Part shown: in pieces, positions 28,342-35,998 of the stretch
Layout: each line of letters starts with the position of its first letter
Position numbering within the stretch: position 1 is the stretch's first letter
NCBI RefSeq assembly: GCF_010548275.1
Contig: NZ_JAAGLT010000032.1
Coordinates: 1 to 64,000 of the forward strand
From: Streptomyces sp. SID12488
GTDB taxonomy: Bacteria; Actinomycetota; Actinomycetes; Streptomycetales; Streptomycetaceae
DNA length: 64,000 bases
Reading direction: 5' to 3'
Position numbers and translations under genes: made by a program
Notes under the pieces: model-generated
Database searches by the model: none
The model's input: only the letters and a program-made list of their open reading frames with translations
Told to the model about the DNA's origin: nothing

Positions 28342-29394
28342 ATGACCTCGAACGACGCCCCTGCCCCCGGCTCCGCCGGTCGTCGGCGTGTGCTGGGGCG
28401 GGGTCCGGGGGGCGCACCGCCGGTTTCGGCCGGATCCTCGGTCGGACCTTCGGCTGAATCCTCGGTCGAAGAGGCGGCAGAAGTAGCAGAAGTACCGGAG
28501 GCCCCGGTTCCATCGATGGAACCGGGACCCGGGCCGGAACCGTCCGCCGGGCCTGTCGAGCCCGCCGCGCCGGACGAACCCGATGACGGGGTCTTCAAGG
28601 TCCGGCTCGCCAACTTCGAGGGGCCCTTCGATCTCCTCCTCCAGCTGATCTCCAAGCACAAGCTGGACGTCACCGAGGTCGCCCTCTCCAAGGTGACCGA
28701 CGAGTTCATGTCGCACATCAGAGCGATGGGTCCGGACTGGGATCTCGACCAGACGACCGAGTTCCTGGTCGTCGCGGCCACTCTGCTGGACCTGAAGGCC
28801 GCGCGGCTGCTGCCCACCGCCGAGGTCGAGGACGAGGCCGACCTGGCTCTGCTGGAGGCCCGCGACCTGCTGTTCGCGCGGCTGCTCCAGTACCGCGCGT
28901 ACAAACAGGTCGCCGACATCTTCAGCCGCCGCCTCGACGACGAGGCCCGCCGCTATCCCCGTACCGTCGGACTGGAACCCCACCACGCCGAACTGTTGCC
29001 CGAGGTCGTCATCAGCATCGGGGCGGAGGGGTTCGCGAAGCTCGCCGTGAAGGCGATGCAACCCAGGCCGAGGCCGCAGGTGTACGTCGACCACATCCAC
29101 GCGCCCCTGGTGAGCGTGCAGGAGCAGGCCCAGATCATGGTCGCCCGGTTGCGGGTGCTGGGCCACGCCACCTTCCAGGACCTCGTCGAGGACACCGATG
29201 ACACGCTGACCGTCGTGGCGCGCTTCCTGGCCCTGCTGGAGCTGTACCGCGAGAAGGCCGTCACCCTGGACCAGGAGACTGCTCTCGGGGAGCTGGTGGT
29301 GTGCTGGACGGGCGGGGAGGGTGACCGGGAGCCGACGGTCACCGACGAGTTCGACCGGCCGCCGGAGCCGGCGAAGGAGGAGAAGAAGGCGTGA
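28342..29394 (+). CDS. scpA: Segregation and condensation protein A (kleisin)
   Basis: 350 residues. An ~85-residue disordered Pro/Glu/Ala extension precedes the kleisin N-domain FKVRLANFEGPFDLLLQLISKHKLDVTEVALS. The C-terminal winged helix includes TFQDLVEDTDDTLTVVARFLALLELYREKAV. ScpA bridges SMC heads and binds ScpB. It lies 18 bp after the previous gene and overlaps scpB by 4 bp (GTGA). It is longer than the usual ~250 residues because of the N-terminal extension. Confidence 0.94.
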   Translation: MTSNDAPAPGSAGRRRVLGRGPGGAPPVSAGSSVGPSAESSVEEAAEVAEVPEAPVPSMEPGPGPEPSAGPVEPAAPDEPDDGVFKVRLANFEGPFDLLLQLISKHKLDVTEVALSKVTDEFMSHIRAMGPDWDLDQTTEFLVVAATLLDLKAARLLPTAEVEDEADLALLEARDLLFARLLQYRAYKQVADIFSRRLDDEARRYPRTVGLEPHHAELLPEVVISIGAEGFAKLAVKAMQPRPRPQVYVDHIHAPLVSVQEQAQIMVARLRVLGHATFQDLVEDTDDTLTVVARFLALLELYREKAVTLDQETALGELVVCWTGGEGDREPTVTDEFDRPPEPAKEEKKA

Positions 29395-30053
29395 GCGAGG
29401 AGACCACCGAGGTGCCGGCCGGACTGCGGACCGTCGCCGATCTCGATCTCAGGCCCGCCCTGGAGGCCGTCCTCATGGTCGTGGACGAACCCGCGACCGA
29501 GGAACACCTCGCGAAGATCCTCCAGCGGCCCCGGCGGCAGATCGCGGACGCCCTGCGCGCGCTGGCCGACGAGTACACCGTCCAGAGGCGCGGTTTCGAG
29601 CTGCGACTCATCGCCGGCGGCTGGCGTTTCTACTCTCGGCCCGAGTACGCGGCGGCCGTCGAGGGCTTCGTCCTGGACGGGCAGCAGGCCCGGCTCACCC
29701 AGGCGGCGCTGGAGACGCTGGCGGTCGTCGCGTACCGGCAGCCGGTCAGCCGCAGCCGGGTCTCGGCGGTCCGCGGAGTCAACTGTGACGGGGTCATGCG
29801 GACCCTGTTGCAGCGCGGTCTGGTCCTGGAGGCGGGGACGGAACCCGAAACAGGTGCGATCCTGTACAGGACGACGAACTACTTCCTGGAGCGGATGGGC
29901 CTGCGAGGCCTGGACGAACTCCCGGAGCTCGCACCCTTCCTTCCGGAGGCGGACGCGATCGAGGCCGAGACGCAGGAAGGTGTTCCGTCGTTCGATCCGG
30001 ATGCTCCCGATGCTCCGGGTGCAGACGACGCAGACGACCAGACGGAATTTTGA
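29391..30053 (+). CDS. scpB: Segregation and condensation protein B
   Basis: 220 residues with two winged-helix domains; typical stretches are LEAVLMVVDEPATEEHLAKIL, FELRLIAGGWRFYSRPEYA and ALETLAVVAYRQPVSRSRVSAVRGV. It forms the SMC-ScpAB complex with ScpA. It is translationally coupled on both sides: GTGA with scpA, TGATG with the pseudouridine synthase. An acidic/Ala-Pro tail ends the protein. Confidence 0.94.
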   Translation: MSEETTEVPAGLRTVADLDLRPALEAVLMVVDEPATEEHLAKILQRPRRQIADALRALADEYTVQRRGFELRLIAGGWRFYSRPEYAAAVEGFVLDGQQARLTQAALETLAVVAYRQPVSRSRVSAVRGVNCDGVMRTLLQRGLVLEAGTEPETGAILYRTTNYFLERMGLRGLDELPELAPFLPEADAIEAETQEGVPSFDPDAPDAPGADDADDQTEF

Positions 30054-31273
30054 TGCGAAGCAGTAGCGGCAGCGGTAGCGGTGGCGGCAAGAGTGGTGGC
30101 GGGCGCGGTAACTCCCGCGGCGCAGGCAACGGCGGGGGCGACCGGCGGGGCCAGGGCCAGGGCCAAGGGCGCGGTCAGGGCCAGGGGCGCGGTCCGGCTC
30201 AGGGGCGAGGCCAAGGCTCAGGTCAGGGCCAGGCTCAGGGACGCGGCCAAGGCCCAGTTCAGGGGCAGGGTCAGGACAAGGCCCAGGGGCGTCCCAGTAA
30301 GCCGCGTCCCGAGGAGCGCCGCTACGACGTGGGGCCGGCCGCGACTCCGGACGGCCCGAAGTCCGGGCGCGGTGCCTCCGCGCGTGGCGGTGCCAAGGGC
30401 GGGCCCAGGCAGGGCCACAACAGCACCGGACGCGGGCGCTGGGTCCCGGCGACCTCTCGCGAGTACGACGCGCGGGCCGAGGAGCGCAACCGGGAGCGGT
30501 ACGCCGACAAGAAGGACGTCCAGCTGCCCAAGACGTTCCCGGGTGCCGAGCAGGAGGGCGAGCGGCTCCAGAAGATCCTGGCGCGCGCGGGCTACGGTTC
30601 CCGGCGGACCTGCGAGGAGCTGATCGAGCACGCGCGCGTGGAGGTCAACGGCGAGATCGTGCTGGAGCAGGGGCTGCGTGTCGACCCCGAGCACGACGAG
30701 ATCAAGGTCGACGGGCTGACGGTGGCCACGCAGTCGTACCAGTTCTTCTCGCTGAACAAGCCCGCGGGCGTCGTCTCGACGATGGAGGACAACGAGGGCC
30801 GGCAGTGCCTCGGCGACTACGTGACGAACCGCGAGACGCGGCTCTTCCACGTCGGCAGGCTCGACACCGAGACCGAGGGCGTCATCCTGCTCACCAACCA
30901 CGGTGAGCTGGCGCACCGGCTGACCCACCCCAAGTACGGCGTGAAGAAGGTCTACCTCGCGCACATCGTGGGCCCGATCCCGCGCGATCTGGGCAAGCAG
31001 CTCAAGGAGGGCATCCAGCTGGAGGACGGGTACGCGCGTGCGGACCACTTCCGGGTGGTCGAGCAGACCGGCAAGAACTACCTCGTGGAGGTCACCCTTC
31101 ACGAGGGCCGTAAGCACATCGTGCGCCGCATGCTCGCTGAGGCCGGCTTCCCGGTCGACAAGCTGGTGCGCGTCTCCTTCGGTCCGATCACCCTGGGCGA
31201 CCAGAAGTCGGGCTGGCTGCGCCGCCTGTCCAACACCGAGGTCGGCATGCTGATGCAGGAAGTCGATCTGTAG
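30053..31273 (+). CDS. rRNA pseudouridine synthase (RsuA/RluB type) with GQ-rich N-terminal tail
   Basis: 406 residues from ATG 30053 within the scpB stop (TGATG). Residues ~1-75 are a GQGQGRGQ-type repeat; ~75-165 are basic and disordered. An S4 domain follows (ERLQKILARAGYGSRRTCEELIEHARVEVNGE), then the catalytic domain with GRLDTETEGVILLTNHGEL containing the Asp nucleophile and a HEGRKHIVRRMLAEAGFPV motif. Family members isomerise a uridine in 16S or 23S rRNA. The ~170-residue tail roughly doubles the N-terminal part and could add RNA affinity. It is the last gene of the parA-scpAB operon. Confidence 0.92.
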   Translation: MRSSSGSGSGGGKSGGGRGNSRGAGNGGGDRRGQGQGQGRGQGQGRGPAQGRGQGSGQGQAQGRGQGPVQGQGQDKAQGRPSKPRPEERRYDVGPAATPDGPKSGRGASARGGAKGGPRQGHNSTGRGRWVPATSREYDARAEERNRERYADKKDVQLPKTFPGAEQEGERLQKILARAGYGSRRTCEELIEHARVEVNGEIVLEQGLRVDPEHDEIKVDGLTVATQSYQFFSLNKPAGVVSTMEDNEGRQCLGDYVTNRETRLFHVGRLDTETEGVILLTNHGELAHRLTHPKYGVKKVYLAHIVGPIPRDLGKQLKEGIQLEDGYARADHFRVVEQTGKNYLVEVTLHEGRKHIVRRMLAEAGFPVDKLVRVSFGPITLGDQKSGWLRRLSNTEVGMLMQEVDL

Positions 31274-31329
31274 ACGCGCGGAGGGCTCGTGGCCGGCGTC
31301 GACTGCTTGCGCCCGAGTGCTTGTGTCTG

Positions 31330-31367
31330 CGGCCGATCCCGGAGCTTTCCGGGGTCGGCCGTTTTCG
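31330..31367 (+). terminator. Terminator of the parA-scpA-scpB operon
   Basis: A 14-bp stem (31330-31343 with 31348-31361, one T-G pair), a gctt loop, then ttttcg. It lies 56 bp after the pseudouridine synthase stop. Confidence 0.85.
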
Positions 31368-31501
31368 TATGGCCAGGAAGGCCGCCGAAGCACTCCTGGT
31401 CGCCCGGGAGGGCATTGGGCACCCCTCCCGGCCTCACGGTCCTCCCGGGCGCTTGAGGGGCCACTGAGGGGCTTCTGCCGTATGGGAGTCGTCAAGAAGG
31501 G

Positions 31502-31557
31502 TTGTGCGGTCCGCTCGGGCTCTTTATAGTCGGTATGACTATTGGTCATGGTGACCA
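31502..31557 (+). promoter_or_regulatory. Promoter with two phased NrtR-type operators
   Basis: ttgtgc (31502-31507), a 17-bp gap and tatagt (31525-31530) form a good promoter. Over the -10 lies dyad 1, atagtc-N5-gactat (31526-31542), and directly after it dyad 2, tggtca-N3-tgacca (31543-31557). The GTC and GAC cores start at 31529, 31537, 31545 and 31553, a strict 8-bp period. A repressor bound here would cover the -10 and start site of the Nudix/winged-helix regulator gene, implying autoregulation. Confidence 0.8.
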
Positions 31558-31588
31558 TAAAGAGCGACCGCGAAGGGGGCGGGCGGGC

Positions 31589-32434
31589 ATGACCGCACCT
31601 GTGAACGGAACGGCGCGGGGCCGGGCCCCCGAGGGGTACGACAAACACGCCTTCGAACCTTTCGGCGTCACCGTCGATCTGGCCGTCCTGACCCTCCGCG
31701 CGGGCGCGCTGCACGTGCTGCTCGTCGAGCGCGGTCACGAGCCCTACGCCGGCCGCTGGGCACTGCCCGGAGGCTTCGTCCTGCCCGACGAGTCCGCGGA
31801 GACGGCGGCCCGGCGTGAACTCGCCGAGGAGACCGGCCTGTCGGACGTGTCCGGGCTGCGCCTGGAGCAACTGCGCACCTACAGCGAACCCGACCGCGAC
31901 CCGAGGATGCGCGTCGTGTCCGTGGCCTTCGCCGCGCTGTTGCCGCACGCGCCCGAACCGCACGGCGGCGGGGACGCGGCGCAGGCCCAGTGGCTGCGGT
32001 ACAACGCCCTCGGGCCGCTCGCCTTCGACCACGACCGCATCCTGGCCGACGCCCACGACCGGGTCGGCGCCAAGCTGGAGTACTCCTGCATCGCGACCGC
32101 CTTCTGCCCGCCCGAGTTCACCCTCGGTGAGCTGCGGCAGGTCTACGAGACCGTCTGGGGCACCGCGCTCGACCCGCCCAACTTCCGCCGCAAGGTGCTC
32201 GCCACCCCCGGCTTCGTCGAACCCGTACCGGGCGGCGCACGTCTGACCGGCGGCCGGGGCAAGCCCGCCGCGCTGTACCGCGCGGGCACCGCGGACACCC
32301 TGCACCCGCCGCTGCTGCGCCCGACCACGTCGGTGTCGCGCGCCTCGCCCCCGTCGTCCTCTTCTCCCTCCTCCCCGTCCCCCTCCTCCCCTTCGTCACA
32401 GTCCCCCTCGTCACCGGAAGGACGCCCCGCATGA
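31589..32434 (+). CDS. nrtR: NrtR-like Nudix/winged-helix transcriptional regulator
   Basis: 281 residues from ATG 31589 (gaaggggg upstream). The N-terminal Nudix domain has a fully canonical box (GGFVLPDESAETAARRELAE then ETGL), so hydrolase activity may be retained, unlike many NrtR proteins. The C-terminal winged helix is of COG4111 type (EFTLGELRQVYETVWG, DPPNFRRKVL, GGRGKPAALYR). A Ser/Pro-rich tail of ~35 residues follows. NrtR proteins repress NAD-salvage genes and are released from DNA by ADP-ribose. Here the operator array sits in its own promoter and the stop overlaps an ADP-ribosylglycohydrolase gene (ATGA), so the locus is likely controlled by ADP-ribose. Confidence 0.87.
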   Translation: MTAPVNGTARGRAPEGYDKHAFEPFGVTVDLAVLTLRAGALHVLLVERGHEPYAGRWALPGGFVLPDESAETAARRELAEETGLSDVSGLRLEQLRTYSEPDRDPRMRVVSVAFAALLPHAPEPHGGGDAAQAQWLRYNALGPLAFDHDRILADAHDRVGAKLEYSCIATAFCPPEFTLGELRQVYETVWGTALDPPNFRRKVLATPGFVEPVPGGARLTGGRGKPAALYRAGTADTLHPPLLRPTTSVSRASPPSSSSPSSPSPSSPSSQSPSSPEGRPA

Positions 32435-33453
32435 CCACCACGACCGTCAGGAAGCGCGCCGCTAGTGGGGCGTTGATCGGGCTCGCGCTCGGCGACGCCC
32501 TGGGCTTCCCGACCGAGTTCAAGGACATCCCGTCGATCCTCGCCGCGTACGGCCCCTGGCGGCGGATGGAGCTGCCCACCCCCGCGATCGTCACCGACGA
32601 CACCCAGATGACGCTGGCGCTCGCGCACGGTCTGCGCGCGGCGATGGACCGGGGGCTGCTCGCCCCGGCCGGGATGGAGCGGCCGGTGCGCGAGGAGTTC
32701 GTGAAGTGGTTCCGGTCGCCGGACAACAACCGGGCGCCCGGCCGCACCTGCCTGGTCGCCTGCGAACTGCTGGAGAACGAACGGCTGCCCTGGCAGGAGG
32801 CCAGCCAGATCGGTTCCAAGGGCTGCGGAGCCAACATGCGCGTGGCGCCCCTCGGCCTGGTCGCGGCTCTGAGCGACGAACAGCGCGCGGGCGCAGCCCA
32901 GTTGCAGGCCGCGCTCACCCACGGACACCCGACGGCGCTGGCCGCGTCCGACCTCACCGCCTACGCCGTACGGCTGCTCGCCCACGGCGCCGGCCCGGCC
33001 GAACTGGTGACCCTGCTCCGTACGCACGCGCACGAGAGCCGTAGCCGCTACTACCACCGCTGGCTGGGCGACCTGTGGACGCACAGCCACGATCCGAGCC
33101 CCGAGCACTTCATCGCCCGCGGCTGGGACGAGTGCCTGGCGATCCTGGACCGGCTCCAGTTCGCTGTCCGCACCGCCTCACCCGAGGACGACCCCTGCCT
33201 CGCCACCGGCGCCGGCTGGACGGCCGAGGAGGCCCTGGCGACCGGCCTGCTGTGCTTCCTGCTCTTCCCCGACGAGCCCCTCACGGCCCTGCGACGCGCC
33301 GCCTGCACCTCCGGCGACTCGGACTCGATCGCCTGCCTGACCGGAGCCTTCGCCGGCGCCCACCACGGCACCGACGCCTGGCCGACCCGCTGGGCGGACC
33401 GCATCGAGTACGGGGGTGACCTGCAGACCCTGGGCGCGCTCTGGGACGCTTGA
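32431..33453 (+). CDS. ADP-ribosylglycohydrolase family protein
   Basis: 340 residues, ATG overlapping the nrtR stop. Dinuclear-metal motifs of the DraG/ARH family are present: GLALGDALGFPTEF, VTDDTQMTLALAHGL and, near the C-terminus, GDSDSIACLTGAFAGAHHG. Members remove ADP-ribose from proteins, RNA or small molecules; product ADP-ribose would be the expected NrtR effector. Two nucleotidyltransferase genes follow. The substrate is unknown. Length and key residues are normal for the family. Confidence 0.92.
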   Translation: MTTTTVRKRAASGALIGLALGDALGFPTEFKDIPSILAAYGPWRRMELPTPAIVTDDTQMTLALAHGLRAAMDRGLLAPAGMERPVREEFVKWFRSPDNNRAPGRTCLVACELLENERLPWQEASQIGSKGCGANMRVAPLGLVAALSDEQRAGAAQLQAALTHGHPTALAASDLTAYAVRLLAHGAGPAELVTLLRTHAHESRSRYYHRWLGDLWTHSHDPSPEHFIARGWDECLAILDRLQFAVRTASPEDDPCLATGAGWTAEEALATGLLCFLLFPDEPLTALRRAACTSGDSDSIACLTGAFAGAHHGTDAWPTRWADRIEYGGDLQTLGALWDA

Positions 33454-33456
33454 CGG

Positions 33457-34227
33457 ATGAACGACGCGCTGGGCCTGGCCGACCTCCCGGATCTCGACCT
33501 GACGTCGGTGGTCGCCGAGCAGCCCGACCCCGTGCTCTTCGCCACCGTCTCGGGCGCCCACCTCTACGGCTTCCCGTCCCGCGACTCGGACGTGGACCTC
33601 CGGGGTGTCCATCTGCTGCCGACCGCCGACCTGGTCGGGCTCCGGGAGCCGGCGGAGACCCGGTCGCGGATGTGGGTGCGGGACGGCGTCGAGCTGGACC
33701 TCGTCACCCACGACCTGCGCAAGTTCGTACGGCTGATGCTGCGCCGCAACGGCTATGTGCTGGAGCAGTTGCTGTCCCCGCTGGTGGTGCACACGTCCGA
33801 CGCGCACCGGGAGCTCGCCGCGCTCGCCCCCGGAGTTCTCACCGGTCACCATGCCCACCACTACCGGGGCTTCGCGGTCACACAGTGGCGGTTCTTCGAG
33901 AAGAGCGGTGAACTCAAGCCGCTGCTCTACACGTTCCGTGCGCTGCTCACCGGCATTCAGCTGATGCGCGCCGGTGAGGTGCAGGCTCATCTGCCCACCC
34001 TCGTCGAGGAGATCGGCGAGGCCCCCGCGTATCTGCCGGAGCTGGTCGCGGCCAAGGCGGAGCGGGAGCACGGGCCGGCCGGCGTCGACCACGCGCGCGT
34101 GGCGGGCGATGTGGAGGGACTGCACCGGGTGCTGGACGAGGCGCAGGCCGCCTCAACGCTGCCGGACGCCCCCGCCGCCCACGACGCCCTGCACGACTTC
34201 GTCGTACGGGTCCGGCTGGCAGGCTGA
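33457..34227 (+). CDS. Predicted nucleotidyltransferase (COG3541/YcgL-like), copy 1
   Basis: 256 residues starting 3 bp after the ADP-ribosylglycohydrolase stop, so the third gene of the nrtR operon. Nucleotidyltransferase motif SGAHLYGFPSRDSDVDLRG with two Asp in the DxD position and a further Asp in GVELDLVTHDL. The C-terminal ~150 residues are helical. Substrates of this family are unknown; RNA ends or tRNA are possible. Its last 75 bp overlap the 3' end of a convergent relative. Confidence 0.85.
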   Translation: MNDALGLADLPDLDLTSVVAEQPDPVLFATVSGAHLYGFPSRDSDVDLRGVHLLPTADLVGLREPAETRSRMWVRDGVELDLVTHDLRKFVRLMLRRNGYVLEQLLSPLVVHTSDAHRELAALAPGVLTGHHAHHYRGFAVTQWRFFEKSGELKPLLYTFRALLTGIQLMRAGEVQAHLPTLVEEIGEAPAYLPELVAAKAEREHGPAGVDHARVAGDVEGLHRVLDEAQAASTLPDAPAAHDALHDFVVRVRLAG

Positions 34228-34953
34228 GGCGCGCCGGGTGCGGACGAGGAAGTCCTCGACGCGCCGGTGGTCCGGTTCCTCGGGGAGCGGGCTGCGGTGG
34301 GACGCGGTCTCGGCCTCCGCCGCGAGGCGGTTCATCCGGGACTCGACCTCCGGCCACGGCACCTCGCCCCGCTTCACCGCCAGCAGCGGGCCGCGTTCGT
34401 CACCGACGTCGATCGTCAGAGTGCCCGTGCGCAGCAGATCGCGGCAGCTCGTCAGGAGGCGCAGCATGTGCATCGCGTGCTTCCAGCGCGGGGCGCCGTG
34501 GACGCGGACGTCCGCCTCCAGCTTCTTGTGCTGGCCCAGTGCGTAGCGTGCGAACGTCTCGTGCGTCCGGCGGGAGAGGAACGCCCCGCGCAGGGCGAGG
34601 AGTTCGTGGCCCGTGTCGTCGGCGTACTCCACGAGGGGGGAGTGGAGGCACTCCAGGATGTTCGGGTTGGCCCGCAGAGCCAGTGCGCAGAAGCGTTCCA
34701 GCTCCCAGCTGAACTGCTCCTCCGCCGGGCCCTCCACATGCGTGGGCGGCTTCTGGAACCTCCAGAACAGGGGAGTGGGCGCGAGGAACACCCCGCGCCG
34801 GTCCGTGTCGCTGCCGTCCGTCGCCAGGCCGAAGGCGCGCGAACCCATCACACAGGCGTAGACCGTGTGGTCGCGTACCAGGGTCTCGGGGCTTTCGGAG
34901 CCGTCGGAGCCCTCGCGGCTCTCGGGGCCTTCGGGGTCGGAATGCGGGCGCAT
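34153..34953 (-). CDS. Predicted nucleotidyltransferase (COG3541/YcgL-like), copy 2
   Basis: 266 residues, convergent with copy 1. Motif CVMGSRAFGLATDGSDTDRRGVFLAP is the more canonical GS...DxD signature. Middle region ELERFCALALRANPNILECLHSPL aligns with RKFVRLMLRRNGYVLEQLLSPL of copy 1, so the two are paralogues. The N-terminal ~25 residues are a Ser/Glu/Pro-rich run from a simple-sequence tract. The last ~25 residues, including a VVGGGGV tail, are encoded antisense to copy 1. Start ATG chosen from the open frame; the RBS is weak. Confidence 0.83.
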   Translation of the reverse strand: MRPHSDPEGPESREGSDGSESPETLVRDHTVYACVMGSRAFGLATDGSDTDRRGVFLAPTPLFWRFQKPPTHVEGPAEEQFSWELERFCALALRANPNILECLHSPLVEYADDTGHELLALRGAFLSRRTHETFARYALGQHKKLEADVRVHGAPRWKHAMHMLRLLTSCRDLLRTGTLTIDVGDERGPLLAVKRGEVPWPEVESRMNRLAAEAETASHRSPLPEEPDHRRVEDFLVRTRRASACQPDPYDEVVQGVVGGGGVRQR

Positions 34954-34975
34954 TCCGGGAGCGTACGTGGGAACC

Positions 34976-35383
34976 TCACGCCAGGCGGATCGAATTTCCC
35001 GCCACCGTGATCTTCTTCGCGGCCAGCGGCTGTGTCGCCGGGGGGTTGGCCACCGAACCGTCCGTGATGTTGAACTTGCTGCCGTGGCAGGTGCAGTTGA
35101 TGGTGCCGCCCGTGACGTTGGCCACGGGGCACTGCTGGTGCGTGCAGATCGACGTGAAGGCCTTGAACTCGCCCTCCTTGGGCTGCGTCACCACGACCTG
35201 CTCGTCCTTGAAGATCTTCCCGCCGCCGACCGGGATGTCGGCCGTCGTGGCCAGCTCCTGTCCGGGGGAGCCGGCGGAGTCGGACGAGGACGCGGATTCG
35301 CCGCCGTACTCGCTGCATCCCGCTGTGAGCGCCGCCGCGCCCGTCGCGAGGATGACCGTGCGTCGCGTCGGGCCTTGCGTCAT
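34976..35383 (-). CDS. Tat-exported Rieske [2Fe-2S] lipoprotein
   Basis: 135 residues from ATG 35383. The TRRTVILATGAAALTAGC leader has a twin-arginine and a lipobox ending at Cys23, so export by Tat and lipid anchoring are expected. The Rieske ligands are C80-T-H82 and C97-x-x-H100, with the disulfide pair C85/C99, in CTHQQCP and CTCHGSKF. It is an electron carrier on the outer face of the membrane. Its start overlaps the stop of a membrane-protein gene (ATGA), pointing to a functional pair. Confidence 0.93.
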   Translation of the reverse strand: MTQGPTRRTVILATGAAALTAGCSEYGGESASSSDSAGSPGQELATTADIPVGGGKIFKDEQVVVTQPKEGEFKAFTSICTHQQCPVANVTGGTINCTCHGSKFNITDGSVANPPATQPLAAKKITVAGNSIRLA

Positions 35384-35964
35384 GTCGTCACTCCGAAGTT
35401 GCGGAAGAACCAGAGGGCGGAGGTGAGCCAGAGGATCGTCAGGGCGGTGAAGACCAGTCCGCCGACGACCGGCAGCAGCCAGCCGGGCAGCCGGTCCCAG
35501 CGAAGCAGCAGCATCTTCGCACTGAAAACACCGAAGAAGAAGCAACCCAGGAGGGAGTGCCACATCACACGTGAATCGTATGTTTGATATCCGAACGCGT
35601 ACAGACAGTGCACCGCCACCGGAACCGCCACCAGGAACGCGATCCGCCCCGACCAGCGGTGCAGGGTCGCCGACCAGCTCGGGCCCGGCAGTTTCCCGTA
35701 CACCATCAGCGCCGACACGACCTGGACGAGCGCGAAGCCGAACGCCGTCGTCGCGAGCCAGGACTTCACCGCGCTCGTGCTGCTGAACCCGGCCAGGTTG
35801 AAGGCGGTGCCCTCCGGGTCGTGGACCTTGCCGTACACCCCCAGGCCCACCGCGACGGCGGCGGCGACGAGCGCCGGGACGAGGTAGCGGGCGGCGCTCG
35901 GGCCGCTGGGGGCCGGCGGACGCGGAGGGAAACTCTGGGTGGCGGCGTTCGGGTCCACGGTCAT
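35380..35964 (-). CDS. DUF6529-like polytopic membrane protein
   Basis: 194 residues with five to six hydrophobic segments (e.g. YLVPALVAAAVAVGLGVYG, FLVAVPVAVHCLYAFGY, LLPVVGGLVFTALTILWL). Conserved His residues in LHRWSGR, AVHCLYAF and VMWHSLLGCFF lie in or next to membrane helices and could bind heme as in b-type cytochromes; that is inference. It is translationally coupled to the Rieske lipoprotein and starts 34 bp after the secreted-protein gene, so the three likely form one operon. Confidence 0.85.
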   Translation of the reverse strand: MTVDPNAATQSFPPRPPAPSGPSAARYLVPALVAAAVAVGLGVYGKVHDPEGTAFNLAGFSSTSAVKSWLATTAFGFALVQVVSALMVYGKLPGPSWSATLHRWSGRIAFLVAVPVAVHCLYAFGYQTYDSRVMWHSLLGCFFFGVFSAKMLLLRWDRLPGWLLPVVGGLVFTALTILWLTSALWFFRNFGVTT

Positions 35965-35998
35965 TTTCGGCTCCCTGCAAGGAGTAAGGAGTGGGGTG

